NCBI GenBank assembly: GCA_019802505.1
Contig: JAFMOC010000097.1
Span: 1,157,501 to 1,221,500 of the forward strand
Length of the DNA stretch: 64,000 nucleotides
Direction: 5' to 3'
Origin: Corydoras sp. C115
Taxonomy: Eukaryota > Chordata > Actinopteri > Siluriformes > Callichthyidae
This document shows positions 46,594 to 60,000 of this stretch, one piece after another (within the stretch, counting starts at the first letter, position 1; every line of letters begins with the position of its first letter). The notes under the pieces are model-generated. The model was given only the letters and a program-made list of their open reading frames with translations, was not told where the DNA came from and searched no databases. Position numbers and translations under genes: made by a program.

Positions 46594-46830
46594 TGCCCTA
46601 TGCCCATCCAGGGGAGAACGTTTCGGGCGCTGGGCAGATAGACCCAGGACAGGGGGCAATCTATCACTGGGCACACACTCACTCACACCGACACACTCTA
46701 TATGGGGCAATTTGTAGAATTCAATTAACCTGATCCATGTTTTTGGACTGTAGGAGGAAACCGGAGAACCCGGAGGAAACTCACGCAGACACGGGGAGAA
46801 CATGGAAACTCCACCCAGATGGGGATTCGA
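46594..46830 (-). mobile_element. V-SINE, minus, partial
   Basis: Body only: lacks the CATTCATT tail on the left and the tRNA head beyond GGGGATTCGA on the right. It lies about 190 bases upstream of the rsl24d1 start. Confidence 0.88.
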
Positions 46831-46872
46831 CCCCATCCATTGACCTTCTCATCCATCAGTGCATTCATTAAT

Positions 46873-47251
46873 TCATCCGTACATCATTCATTCATTCATT
46901 CATTATCTCCCGCTTTATTCTCTATTAGGGTCGCGGTGGGGTTCCCCATGCCCATCCAGAGGAGAACGTCTCGGGCGCTGGGCAGATACACCCAGGACAG
47001 GGCGCCAATCCATCGCTGGCACACACTCACTTACACAAACACACTTTATATGGGGCAATTTGGAGAATTCAATTGACTTGATCCATGTTTTTGGACTGTG
47101 GGAGGAAACCAGAGAACCCGGAGGAAACCCACGCAGACACGGGGAGAACATGGAAACTCCACCCAGATGGGGATTCGAACCGGGAATCCCTAGTGCTGAG
47201 AGGCGAACGTGCTAAACCACTAAGCCACCGTGCCGCCTCATCCGTACATCA
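46873..47251 (-). mobile_element. V-SINE, minus, with 14-bp target duplication
   Basis: TCATCCGTACATCA flanks 46887-47237, the longest exact duplication in the window. Confidence 0.96.
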
Positions 47252-50059
47252 ATTTATTAATTTACAGATACATTTATGCATACATACATTTTTTTTTTAC
47301 CATGCATCCATCCATTCATTTCTCTATAATGTAGTCATCCGTCTGTAGTAGTTGCAGCTGAGACAAAACAAAGGCAAAAGTTTTACAAATGTTTTTTTTT
47401 TTGTTTATTTCACTGCATCGATCTGTCCACCTTTGGTTTGTATAAAACAAGTAAAACAGCACATTACTTTGATTTTGTTTGCAAAAATATTGTTAACACA
47501 TCTGGGGTGAGAAAGTTCTTTAAAAAGAATGACACACACCTAAAAGCATAAAGCTGGTTAGCGTTACACAGACAAAACATCGTTTTAAAAGACGTGTTCA
47601 CATCTGTAGCAAATAAAGACATGGACATGCGATTCTTTGGCTCAGGAATTCTTGGTCTCTATGACTGATCATGCACATAGATAACACTGACCTTAATGAA
47701 GCAAGAAAAACAAACACCCCGAGTGAAACAGTATTATTACAGTCACATCCTGACAGAGGTCCAGTTTAGATTATTTGGGATTATTATATGGTGCAGTGGT
47801 CAAAACCAGGATGCATTTACAAGTATAAAAACGCAAAGGCTTCTCAGCACATCAGGGTGACTGACACAATCTTTGGTATAGATCAGGGGAGTCTGACTGC
47901 AGTTCTGGAGAAACACACATATTTTTAATGTTTTTAATTTAACCCAGTATAATTAAGTCAGCAGCTTTAAAATCACTCCATTGAGTGTTTGTAATGTTGA
48001 AAACAGAACATGGCTGTGGCCCTCCAAGAACTGATCAGAAACCTATAGAACCCCTGCTATATCTGCTATAGAACCCCTGCTATACATCATGTATCATTTT
48101 AAAATGTTCGAAATTGATTTTGCTGCACTTTATTCAATGGGTTGGCACTGACCTAATTCAATGATTTGTTGTATTAACATTATATCTTAAATCATTACAA
48201 AGTTCTGCACCTATATCATATACACAATGTGTGACAGAAGAACAACAGCATTAAAAACATGTAGAGGGAATGAAGCTGAATATATGGGTGTCTTAAAAAT
48301 AAAGACACAAGCATTTTGATTGTTGCTTTACAAATCACATTATTTGATAAGTTCTTGCATGAGAGGAAAATGTTTAAAGTATAAATGTATGAAGTGGCGG
48401 GTCCAACCCATTTGAAAAAGTAAGCAGCTCTTTGGATTATAGCGTCTGTCTGGTTATCTACAATCTACTAAAAGAAGTTTAGAAAGGAAATCACGGCACT
48501 CATCCGATAGATAACCGCTAAAAGCTAAAAGCGTTTACACGAGAGGTAAAACCTGACCGACATTCTCTGTGGCACTTGAAATATACAGAAATATATATTT
48601 TTATATATATATAAACCTTTGGAACATTTTTTGGTAAATTCGATACTGTTCTGGTTTTCACACATTCATTCTTTGGAACATTTAAATATTTATATTTCGC
48701 AGAACGACCCCGCACATTAAGGCCATTGTGTTTTAAAGCTTTGAGGGTTTGGATGCACCAGCGACACGAGTGCATCCTATATTTGGTTGTTCATAGATAA
48801 AAACCGATATAAAAGGAAACCAAAGCGTACTAAAACTGAAACTTGCCATGCTAATACATAAAGAAATCAATTCCTAACATGATCTCAATATCATCACAAA
48901 GAACACCAAATATCAAATTTAAAATTCTTAAATAAAGTACGTTAAATCATAACGGAGCACACGCGTGCTCCATTTGTAAAAATGAAATTTCACTTCAAAA
49001 AAAGTAGTACAAGTTTCCAAAGCCTAGGCCACACTACCAAATATTCAGAACCCTGTTTTAAAAAAAAAAAAAATCTGAAACGGCCTCCAAAGTGGGACAG
49101 TGAGACATCTCATGATTACGATTTTGAAAGAATGGGCAAAATGTCCCACAAACACACTTCCAAATCTGTAATAGCTGGGTTGGGGGGGGGGGGGGGGTTC
49201 TAAAAAGCTCCTGTAGATGTAATGCATAGGTATTGCAATACTTGTCCATATAGTGTATGAGGCAAAAAAAGGGATGGGGAAACTTGATTAAAAAAAAAAA
49301 AAACACTCTGAATACAGAATGTGTAGAGAACCATACATGTTAACACTGTTCTCACAAATTGAGTTCTAGGTGTCTATTTTCTAGTCTGGATTAGAACTTT
49401 CGGATCCTGTGTTAATCAAAAGCAATAACAGACCAATCTCTCTTTGTTACAAATCTAAATAAAAGCAAGTCTATCGTAATATTAGGGAACTGATGATGTA
49501 GTGTGGCCCAGGTATAACAGAGGTAGCTCTGAAGCAATACACAAAGAATAAAATATTGCTAAGTAACATCTGATGCGAGGTATAAGGGTCATGTGGCAGT
49601 TTGTTCACATCCAAGTCGAACCTTAAGCTGCTCCAGTTTGACTTTGGTAAAATCATTCCGAAAGAACCTGAGGAACCTTAATATGCAAACTGAGGTAGAC
49701 GCAGGCTGTAAGGATTTCCGAGGTAAGGAAGACACGTTTTCTTCTGGCAAAAGAAAGAAGAAGAAAACAAAAAGAGAATAACGGTACATTCAGCATGCGG
49801 GAAACACTCATTCGTCTTGAGCAGATCTGGCTTACGAAATGTTCGCGGCCCGGTTTGTGCCCCTGAAGGGACAGTGCAAGTAGATCATCTGAATAAAGCT
49901 ATAAATTCCATCCTCTAGGAAGATGCTGGTCTTTGGCGGAGGTGGCTCCCACCTCGGTTTCATAATGAGGAGCGAAACCGGAGACGGAAGACGTGCAAAC
50001 GGGTTTCACCATGATCATCTGAGAGGAGGTAGATGAGACGAAGATTAGAGAGACGCATT
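47238..50059 (-). other. prtg 3' UTR and flank
   Basis: 2.8 kb without repeats of the SINE family and without plausible coding frames, between a SINE and the prtg stop codon. The uniform AT-rich composition, and an AATAAA on the minus strand at 47409-47404, suggest a 3' UTR of up to 2.65 kb. Runs of A/T and a G run near 49180 are the only low-complexity pieces. Confidence 0.5.
47404..47409 (-). terminator. candidate distal prtg polyadenylation signal
   Basis: AATAAA on the minus strand at the far end of the unique sequence. Other minus-strand hexamers, for example near 48130, could be used instead. Confidence 0.35.
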
Positions 50060-51093
50060 TCAGGATGAAGCGTGTGGACAGATGTTTAAGACACAGCTCA
50101 GAGTCTTCTCGCTATCCACCGTCCTGAAGCGGTCCATGGACGTGGCTGATTGCTCCACCTCGTCCACCTCGTCATGAGAGAAGTTTCCAGAATCTCCAGT
50201 CTCCCTGCTAGACTCACTGGTTTGAGAGCTCTCGGCTCCACCTAGTGGCTGATAGAAGATCTGGAGCGATGAAGGCTGGAGAGCTGCAACAGGCTGTTCC
50301 TGCTCACACTGCAACACCACCGTACCCACCTCATAAAAACACCCCTGCTGCACATCCTGCAGAACAAAAGCACAGTCCAAAAACATGGATTCAAGGTGAG
50401 TTGGCTGCTCTAAATTGCACCTATATAGTGTGTAACACAGCAATGAATTAGCTCCCTGTCCAGGGTGTATCTGCCCAGCATCTGAAATGTTCTCCCCTGG
50501 ATGGGCATGAGGAACCCCCTCGCCCCTGACCACAGTAGAGAATTAAGTGGAAGAAGAATGAAGTTATGAAGTTACCTGGTTCTGTTCACAAACTGTCTTT
50601 TCCCCACGTCTGAAAAATGTCCACTTTCTACTCTTCTTAGGTTTACCCTGAAAATTACACAATTCTCAGTTAAGTACACAAACCTTTGTTTAGTCCTGCA
50701 TTACTGCCCCACAAATCACATTAATAAAGATTAAGTAATTATAATCATACCTTGGTCTTAATGAGGTGATTCCCTCGAACTGGTAACAGAACATCAGTAT
50801 TAACTGTGTGCTGTTGATTCACTCGAGGGATTCCATTTTGAACGACTTCAGAATTTACCCGCGACATCTTTGTGGAAAGGGATTTTCTGTTAAGAGTTAA
50901 ACGTGAGGAGGTTATTAAAGTAAGAATCCCGTCATCAGTTCAGAACATAAAGAGAAACTAAATATTACTTCAACATACTTGGCTTTGCTTTTAGTAATGA
51001 GAATGAAGATACAGATGATGATACAAGCCAGTGCTATGGAGACGCCAATAACGATGCCAGTCATGGACTTCTCATCCAAATCATACAGACCCT
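50060..51093 (-). CDS. prtg: prtg transmembrane helix and cytoplasmic tail
   Basis: Exon 51093-50979 holds the juxtamembrane DLDEKSMTG and a 22-residue hydrophobic helix followed by the stop-transfer TKSKAKK. The remaining three exons make a 170-residue tail: basic patch KPKKSRKWTFFRRGEK, a Glu/Ser-rich stretch (SSQTSESSRETGDSG) and the C terminus ...CPHASS. I see no catalytic domain; signalling would need partners. An old SINE fragment begins just upstream of the last exon's acceptor. Confidence 0.9.
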
Positions 51094-54000
51094 CTGCAAA
51101 CAAATCAAAAAATATTAAATAAAAAAAAACAAACATACAGTTAGATCAGTTAAACTGGCGTTCGGTAACTTGCTGTGACCTGATTCCTTGTTATAGAAAC
51201 GGTTAGTTTAGTTTACATTCACAGGACATTTAGTTGGATACAATAAAACAAAATGTTTTCCTGATACCTATAGTTTGTGTCTGGCTGTGGATGTGCCGGG
51301 GGTTTTTGCCTGGCAGAGGTTTTCCCTTCGGCACAAACAGTTCCACTGTGCCGGAGAAAGGACCGTCGCCTGCTTGGTTAGACGCCAAGATCTTTACCAG
51401 GTAGACATTCCCCAAATCCAGCTTCTCTAACAGTGCCATTGTGTTTCGTCCTAAAAGGATGCAGGCAAAACTGTTAAACTGTCCAACATGTTGCACTAAA
51501 TTAAAGTTGTTTCCAGTGAGATTTGTGCAAACATCACCTACATTTAGACAGACTTTATTAATTGAGTCAGCTCAGGTTGAAGATTTCCTTATTAATGGTA
51601 CGTGTTTAAGACAAATTCATCTCAGTTGTGAATCTTTGTAACTCGTTTACCTTCTCGTTGTAAGATCTGCCATTTGGGAGCTAGCCATGCCCTCCGCAGG
51701 GTATAGTGAATCGTGTAGTGGGTCACGGTCAGGTTGGGTTGCTCGGGCTCTCTCCAGGATACCAGAGCTGTGTCTTCCTCAATCAGGGTCACTTTCACGC
51801 CCAAGGGTGGAGATGATGGAGCTGCAGATGCATTAACGTAGGAATATTAAACACTTACAAAATTGCTATTGGGTGCAGCTGTCCTTGTTAATTCCACTTA
51901 CATTAAAAAGGACATTTTCAGACTGTAATCCATCTGTTTTAAATGCTTTAATTGTTAGGACCACCATGTTAAATTATTTTTAATAATATTCTCAGCGCGG
52001 CACGGTGGCTTAGTGGTTAGCACGTTCGCCTCTCGGCGCTAGGGATTCCCGGTTCGAATCCCCATCTGGGTGGCGTTTCCATGTTCTCCCCGTGTCTGCG
52101 TGGGTTTCCTCCGGGTTCTCCGGTTTCCTCCCACAGTCCAAAAACATGGATCTAGTCAATTGAATTCTCCAAATTGCCCCATATAAAGTGTGTGTGTGTG
52201 AGTGAGTGTGTGCCCAGCGATGGATTGGCGCCCTGTCCTGGGTGTATCTGACCAGCGCCCGAAACGTTCTCCCCTGGATGGGCATGGGGAACCCCACCCG
52301 CGACCCTAATAGAGGATAAAGTGGAAGATAATGAATGAATGAATGATATTCTCAGCACTGTAATGATAATAATATATAATAATATATAATAATATATAAA
52401 ATATAATATATATATAATATATAATAATAAAGCTCACTGTGGACACAGTGTTTAAAAGACTCCGCTGTGTCTGCTCTATGTATATCTACACAACACTTAC
52501 TAACACACTTTCACCACCATAATGACGCCGCAGTGCTGATAGTTGTCTATTATCCAAATAATCCCAGTTCTGCGAGGCTCCTTTGTGGGTCCTGACCATT
52601 AGAGAACTCAATAACATGGACAACATGGACATATAAAGACAGATAAATTACAGTCTGTACTGGCAGACTGAAAGAACAGCTGTAAACTGGAAATTTATTG
52701 GTACATACGACCGTTTATCATTATGTGAAATGAGCAAACATGGCGTTTGAGCGTTAGACTTTACTTCGTACATGTGTCTGAGAACCAGTGCATTAAATAA
52801 TGACAGTGATTTGTTGCCTGGTGATAAAAATGAGCTTTGGTATGTAAGAAGCCTTGAACTGAAATGTGTTGGAGCTTTGGACCATTTAATCACCTTCCAA
52901 GAAAGTTCTGAGGTATACGGGAGCGCTCCAGGGACTGGACATCTGATCCATGTGTAAACGCACAGCAAACTCATAACGTGTGTTGGACTTCAGCTTCTCC
53001 AGCATGACCGTCTGCTCCGTTCTGCATGGACCACAACAGAACATAAATATCAACGTTTGCATTTAGATCTGTGAAGGTCAGTTTTGGGACTCCTACACAA
53101 TAATCTAATAATTTATAATAATTGGTAAAATAATTTTAAAGCAAGGGCTTAGTGGTCAGCACGTTCGCCTCTCAGCACTAGGGATTCCCGGTTCGAATTC
53201 CCCATCTGGGTGGAGTTTCCATGTTCTCCCTGTGTCAGCGTGGGTTTCCTCCGGGTTCTCCGGTTTCTCCCACCGTCCAAAAACATGGATCAAGTCAATT
53301 GAATTCTCCAAATTGCCCCATATAGAGTGTGTATACGTGCGTGTCTGTGTGAGTGTGTGAGTGTGTGAGTGTGTGCCCAGCGATAGGTTGGCGTCCTGTC
53401 CTGGGTGCATCTGCCCAGCGCCCGAAACATTCTCCCCTGGATGGGCATGGGGAACCCCACCGCGACCCTAATATAGGATAAAGCGGAAGATAATGAATGA
53501 ATGAATTAATTAATTTTAAAGCAATAAATGATTGATTCCACTTCTCTGGCAGGTCTTCCTGTTTACCCGAAAAAAGGCGTTTGTGGGGTCAGACAGTGAT
53601 GTAGGCATAGAGGCGCCATTTTAATTCATCCCAAAGGTGTTCAGTGGAGTTAAATTTAGGGACCTGTGCAGGACAGTCAAGCCATTTCACACTAAACTCA
53701 TCCACCCATGTATTTTTAAACTCTTTGTGTAATGAGGCACAGAAATGCTGAAGCAGTGAACGGCCTAAACTATGAATTACACTGAATGGCAGCATGGTGG
53801 CGTAGTGATTACTACATAGTTTACATGTTCTTCTTGTGTCTGCATGGGTTTCCTCTGGGCTCTTTGGTTTCCCCCCACAGTCCAAAAGCATGGATTCTTA
53901 ATTTCTTTTAATTGCCCCTATATAGCGGCACGGTGGCTTTGTGGTCAGCACGTTCGCCTCTCAGCACTAGGGATTCCCGGTTCGAATCCCCATCTGGGTG

Positions 54001-57000
54001 GAGTTTCCATGTTCTCCCCGTGTCCGCGTGGGTTTCCTCCGGGTTCTCCGGTTTCCTCCCACAGTCCAAAAACATGGATCAAGTCAATTGAGTTCTCCAA
54101 ATTGCCCCATATAGTGTGTGTATGTGTGTGTGTCTGTGTGAGTGTGTCTTGTGTGTATCTGTCCAGCGCCCAAAACATTCTCCCCTGGATGGGCAAGGGG
54201 AACCCCCCCGCGACCCTAATAGAGGATAAAGCGGAAGATAATGAATGAATGAATGAATGAATGCCCCTATATAGTGAGTCTGTGTGTGAGTGAGTGTGTT
54301 CCCAGTCACAAACTGGCACCCTGTCCTGGGTGTATCTGCCTGAAACATTCATGGAACCCCCCCGCGACCCTAGTATAGAATTTCACTAAATTTATTACAT
54401 CCACAAAAAGACAGAGCTCATGATGAAATACAACTTCATTATCTTAATAAGTACTAATTAAAGTAATATTTTATTTAACAGTACGTTTAGTGGACACAAC
54501 TATTCACAAAAATGTTTCTGAAGTGCTCGGTAGCTGCAGAACTCACGTCTGAAGGTAGCGCACGGCGGAGGCGTTGTATGGAGCTACAGGGCCGTAGCGA
54601 ACTGAATAGCTGACCGGCTTCCCAGAACTGAACGCAGGGCGCCCCCAGCTGAGTGTGACGGCCGAGGACGTGTTCGTCTGCCCGTGGACGTGGTCTGGTG
54701 CAGGTAGAGTGGCCAGTCTCCGATTGGGAGCAGCTGCAAAGAAATTCATCTCAGCGTGATTCATCTAAGAAACACATTTTCGAACCCAATTTGAGATTTC
54801 TGAATGCGATTTCTCATTCTTCACTGCGATTACTTACACGGGCAACCGGAAGTGCTGATGATCTGATGAGCCTGATAACCATCACCTTCAGCACTGAAGG
54901 CCAGAAGCTTAACGTGGTATTTCCTCCTCGGATCTACGAAAATAAGCATTATAGGGATTAGGAGCTTTCTCTGTCTGGCTGGTTATATAATTAAAAAAGC
55001 TCTTATTGGGGCAATAGGGTCTGTGTGCTGTTCCTGCCCTGCTCAGCTCTGCTCCTTTGTTCATGTCTATTCTCTCCTCTCAGACCATCAGTCAATGACC
55101 GTAATTAGCAGTGCTGTGGTCGATTCCGCTGCTTTAGAAAATGCACGCCATGCAAAACACAGCGACAGACTACAATGCACAGGGGAGCTGTAAAGGATTA
55201 TTCCTACATACAATCAAGTGTTACCTATAAAGTTCAGTAAGTGAGAAATGTTTCACTTGTAAATAGTAAAAATGTCAATACACACAGTGATCTTAATCGA
55301 ACTGTAGAATAATATTCTACTTCTAATTTTATAATGACTGTACTGTATATGGACAATAGTGTTGGGACGCACCTTTTTATTATTATTGAATTCATCACAT
55401 ATAACACCAGCCTTTACTGTCATCTGTCACAGGTGCCTGGGGCACCTGTCCCTCATTTAATGGTTTCATTGTCTCCGTTGGGTGATTGGTTTATTTTGTG
55501 CACGTGACTGGGTGTTTTTTGTATTTATTTTCCGTGTTACCATTTCCCCGTGCACGTCTTTGTTTGTGGTTTATCCCGGTGTTAGTTCATTTGTTTCGTT
55601 CCCCCTTTCTGTTGGTGTCCCTACACCATTTTAATCAATAAATCCTGTTTAGTTTTTAAGCCCGGCGTCTCCGAACTCTCCTTCCGCGCTTCAACCACGG
55701 TACGGCGCTGCGCATTACTCAGGTTATACGCAGGTTATATCCGTGGGAGCGTTTTTTCCAGAGGACCGGCGTACGCATTTCCTCCCGCGTAGCCGATCTC
55801 CCGGGGAAGAACGAGCGGCTTCTAACATCATCACTGTACATCTGCTCATTTAGACAATCCACTATCTCTACACTTTACATATCCTACTTAACGTCATTTG
55901 AATGTCCTCTACAGTAACATCTGTAGAACTGTATACGTGTGCATACTGCTGCATAATTTTGTATTTTGTGTATATTTACTGTATATTTAAAATATTCTGG
56001 TGTCCCACCTTAAATATTTTAAAGCACAAATGTCCTGACATGTCCTGCAATTGACAAATAAACGTAAAACTTAATTTAGGTGTTGTTTTCTGTCCATCGT
56101 AAAATGTCCAGGTAAAATGCAGCCCTTCCCCAGTCGTTTTTGACAACTGCATGATTCCATGTCGGATTGAACGCCCAGTTTTAAAGGTGAGTTTTGCATC
56201 ATGTGTTTTGAATGCAATGAATTACAAATCAGCATTTCTGCTTGTGGGCTCTGACATTTTGACCCTCACAGTAAACAGCAAAGCTGAGCATCTGGAAAGC
56301 ACTTAGAGAATTTAAGATTTACATGAAGAGCTGAAAATGAACAGAACATAATATATTATCGGTAATAAAAGTGCAGTAATGTTCAGGCCCCATCCTGTCT
56401 TTGAAAACGGACTGCCACATGTTTACCGCTGCCACCAACCAGATGTCAATGACACTGACATTTTTGTGACATGGCAGTAAATACCTACCGGCTTCATTAT
56501 TAGAAACACCTGCAAGTTAAGCAGCACTCCTGGAATTACTATTGGCAAAAAAAAAAGTTCAAGCACCATTAAGTTGCATTAGTCAGACTCTGGAAGACAA
56601 AAGAAGGAGCTTGATGATTTAACTTGCACTTCAGACTGCCACTTTGTTCCAGAAGTCTTGACTAATCTATTATTACTGGGTTCTCTCATAGTATCCAGTC
56701 ACGTACTTTGTCTGAAATGCACTAAACAACAATTATAGTCTCGCATGTGAGCCAGAAACTTGCGCTTTATCCAATTTTCTTTTTGTTGAAACAAGCACGT
56801 TTGCATAGTGGGGGTTTGTAAGACTTTGCTTGGTCTTAGAGACTGAAGGTGAAGGGTCATGGGGCACCATCATATTTCAGCTGCTGGGATGGCTCATCCC
56901 TTGGGACGCGGGGCTTATGACCTCAGGTCTAGAGACTGAAGTGAGATAAAACTTCATGTTCATGGACATGCAGAATGAGTTAGGATAACTGTCTCGCTTT

Positions 57001-60000
57001 AAAAAAAAATAACATGCCCTTGGCATGTTATGAGCAAGAAACGGAAGGAGAAGTTACAACCAAATAACAGTCTTTAAAGTTTCAGAAGAGTAACAGCTTA
57101 CATAGAAAAGACAAGAAGTGTTAAGAGACTTAAATAAAAATGGGCCACTGTGAAAGTTATGAAGGTGAAAAAAATGTAAACATATTCCTCTTTTAAAAAG
57201 CACAATCAGTTTATGTTACAAAAGAAATATTTCTAAATTGTGCTTGATTTGGCTAATGGACCAAAAAACCTTTGTTGGAGCCTCAGGGTCCAGCTGGAGT
57301 GCAATGAAGGAGGGTCACACCCAAAACCCCGACACAATAGACGGTCATGACTAAGCCAGGAACAAGGGTGGGAAAAAGAGGACAATACATCTGGGGTTTG
57401 ACCTTTGACCCTGAAAGGGAAAAAGGGTGACACGAGGCCAGCAGCCGCCTGATCAGCTGGACGAAGGAAGAACTGACCAAAGCGGAGTATTGATTAGGAC
57501 GAAGCGATTAATTAGACAATATTAATACAAAACCCTGCTAAACACATTGAGCAAAGTAAGCAGTAAGAAGCCCATCTGGTGCAGTGTGGTTACTCACAGA
57601 GGGCTGCAATAGTGTACTGGTAGTCCTGAGAGCGAAGCTGGATTGTCGTGTTGTCCGAAAGGCCATCGAGGTGCCAGGAGAGTTTATAACCCGCGATGAC
57701 AGCATCGCTGGGGGCAGGGTGCCAGCGAACGGTAATGGAGGTGCAGTTAAATGGCTCCAGCTCCAGATTAGGGGCAGGGGGGACTGAAGATATCAACAGG
57801 GGTCAAGAAAGTACGCAGATGATTAGCTTTAAAAAAAACAAGTTTGTACAAAAATATCTGGACACTTTGTTGATTTACAATTAATAATCACAATTAATTT
57901 ATATTAAGGCTTTTGATCAAAGTAACTAAACAAGCATCTAAAGAAAATGCCACTTTAAACATATGAAGCAAGAAATCCCCTAACGTTTTGCTTACTATAA
58001 TGACATTGAACCAATTAACTAGTCCTCCTTTCACACAAGATGCTAATCACAGAACTTCACATCATGTTTTAAGTTGTTTCAAATAAACAACAGTTAATTA
58101 GAGGGTATGAATCCCCCTAAGGTTTGACCATCCCCACCTTAACTGCACTCAATGTTCTTTTACTTTCACCACTTTTGCCCCACCTTCAGAACGTCTCCAT
58201 TCTTCTTCAGCAGTATACGCGGCCTCGGGCCTTTCCCTTTATGACCCGTGACTGAGTCGGCCTTCAGCTGCTGACTGACGGACCAGGTCAGAGATCACTG
58301 TACGACTAAGTTAATGTCTCAACAATGCAGCTCAGCAGACAGCTGGTAAGCTACCAGTCGCTCTGCTCTCACTTGCGGCTTAAATCAAACTTTTATTAAA
58401 GAGCAGCTGAAAATCCAGTCAATTAGTAAATCACATGTAAGTGGTTCTGTTTATAAAACCGGTTTAATTATTTTAACATATCAAGAATGGTGTGTCATCA
58501 TAATTTAATTCATTGTGATTGTGAAATAAGATTCCGGTTGTAATTGGGGCAGCCCCAAAGTTGTTCCATTACCAGTCCCATCGAGTACAAGGCACCTAAC
58601 CTAATACACAGATTCTAACACATTTTAAACGTCTAAAACATTTCAATTGCTAAAAATAAACCCTGCATGACAGAAATGACATCTCTCCGTCATTCCTGTT
58701 GTAATAATAAACATTTACTGCTCTTACCGATGGCTTTGGAGTTTTTTGGCGTACGGTGGGAGCTCCAAGCCGAAGGTTGGCTCCAGCCAGCGCCAGTGGC
58801 CACGGCAATCCTGAGCAGGTAGATGGTGTCAGGCTGGAGGCCCTGCAGAATGTGCTGACTGGAGTTTCCACTGTTTCCCGGGAGCTCCACTGAGCTGACC
58901 TGTTCATCAGAGGCTGTACGATAGGACAAGCGATACGTGGAGACACGACCGCGGCTCAACTTGGAAGGAAGAGGCTGCCAGGACACTAAAATATCAGTTG
59001 GACTGCGGCTGCAGAGGTTCAGCTCCGGGGTACGTAGTGGAACTAAGGTGGAGAAAAGAAAGAATGACTACGGCTGGATGATTCGATTTTTTTTATCATA
59101 AGTTTATTTTTTTTAATTCTGTAAAATTTACCCAGCTACAGAAGGATAACTCACCGTCTTCCAGGGTGTGTTGTGTGACTTGCTCAGACATGCGACTGGC
59201 TCCCAGTGGCATGTAGGCCACGATGTAAAATGTGTAGTTACATGCTGGATCCAGATCATCCACAATGTGACTGGTTGTGTCATTTCCAATCACTGCTTGG
59301 TATTCCTCATTGTTCAGACCTGAAACAAAATTGTTTGGAAGTCAATTTACATTTCAAACATACAGCAAGTTATTTTATCAACAATCCATCCATCCATCAT
59401 CTTCCACTTAATCCTGTACTGGGGACTAGAGTCATTAGAGCAACCAATTTGTCTTAAATCGATGTTTTTGGACTGGGGGAGGAAACCAGAGAACCTGGAC
59501 ATGGAGAGAACATGGAAATCACCCAGATTGGGATTTGAACCTGGAACCCCAGCGCTTAGAGGCGGATGTGCAAACCACTAAGCCCCTTATCCAGAATCCA
59601 TCAATTTCATAAAGAAGTAATGCATTTCTAGTTGATTGTTTAATTGGGGCTTCATTTGGTTTCATGCCTTTGCTTAGGCCTCTAAAGTTCTTCTACACCG
59701 AACTCAACAAATGTTATTTCTATATGACGTAAATCCTGAGAGGATCAAGCTCAAAGCTTTAATCGAGAAGGAAACCGAACATTTGCTTATATTAAAAATG
59801 TTGGGGAGAAATTTGTGTGAGTTTATAACGCAAGAACCTGAAACAGAAACAAGGAAGAGGCAAAACATAGGCATGAATGATGGTTTTAAGAGCGGCTTTA
59901 ACTCGGTCCCTGCAAGTGGACAATAGCTAATCTGCCATTTTGACCTCACAGCAACAACAGATGGTTACTGCTCCAAATCAGTGGCTTTCACATTAGCAGA

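Noticed and set aside
915..54261. Many reading frames of 60-140 codons with the same Pro/Ser/Cys-rich peptide (…CPRGFPPGSPVSSHSPKTW…) or its reverse-strand counterpart
   Set aside because: They are translations of the repeated SINE; the same peptide recurs at every copy and none has a start, splice context or conservation independent of the repeat.
55425..55800. Solo LTR of a Gypsy-type retrotransposon
   Set aside because: Start TGTCACAGG and an AATAAA are suggestive, but no matching end and no target duplication could be found; kept only as a remark in the intron entry.
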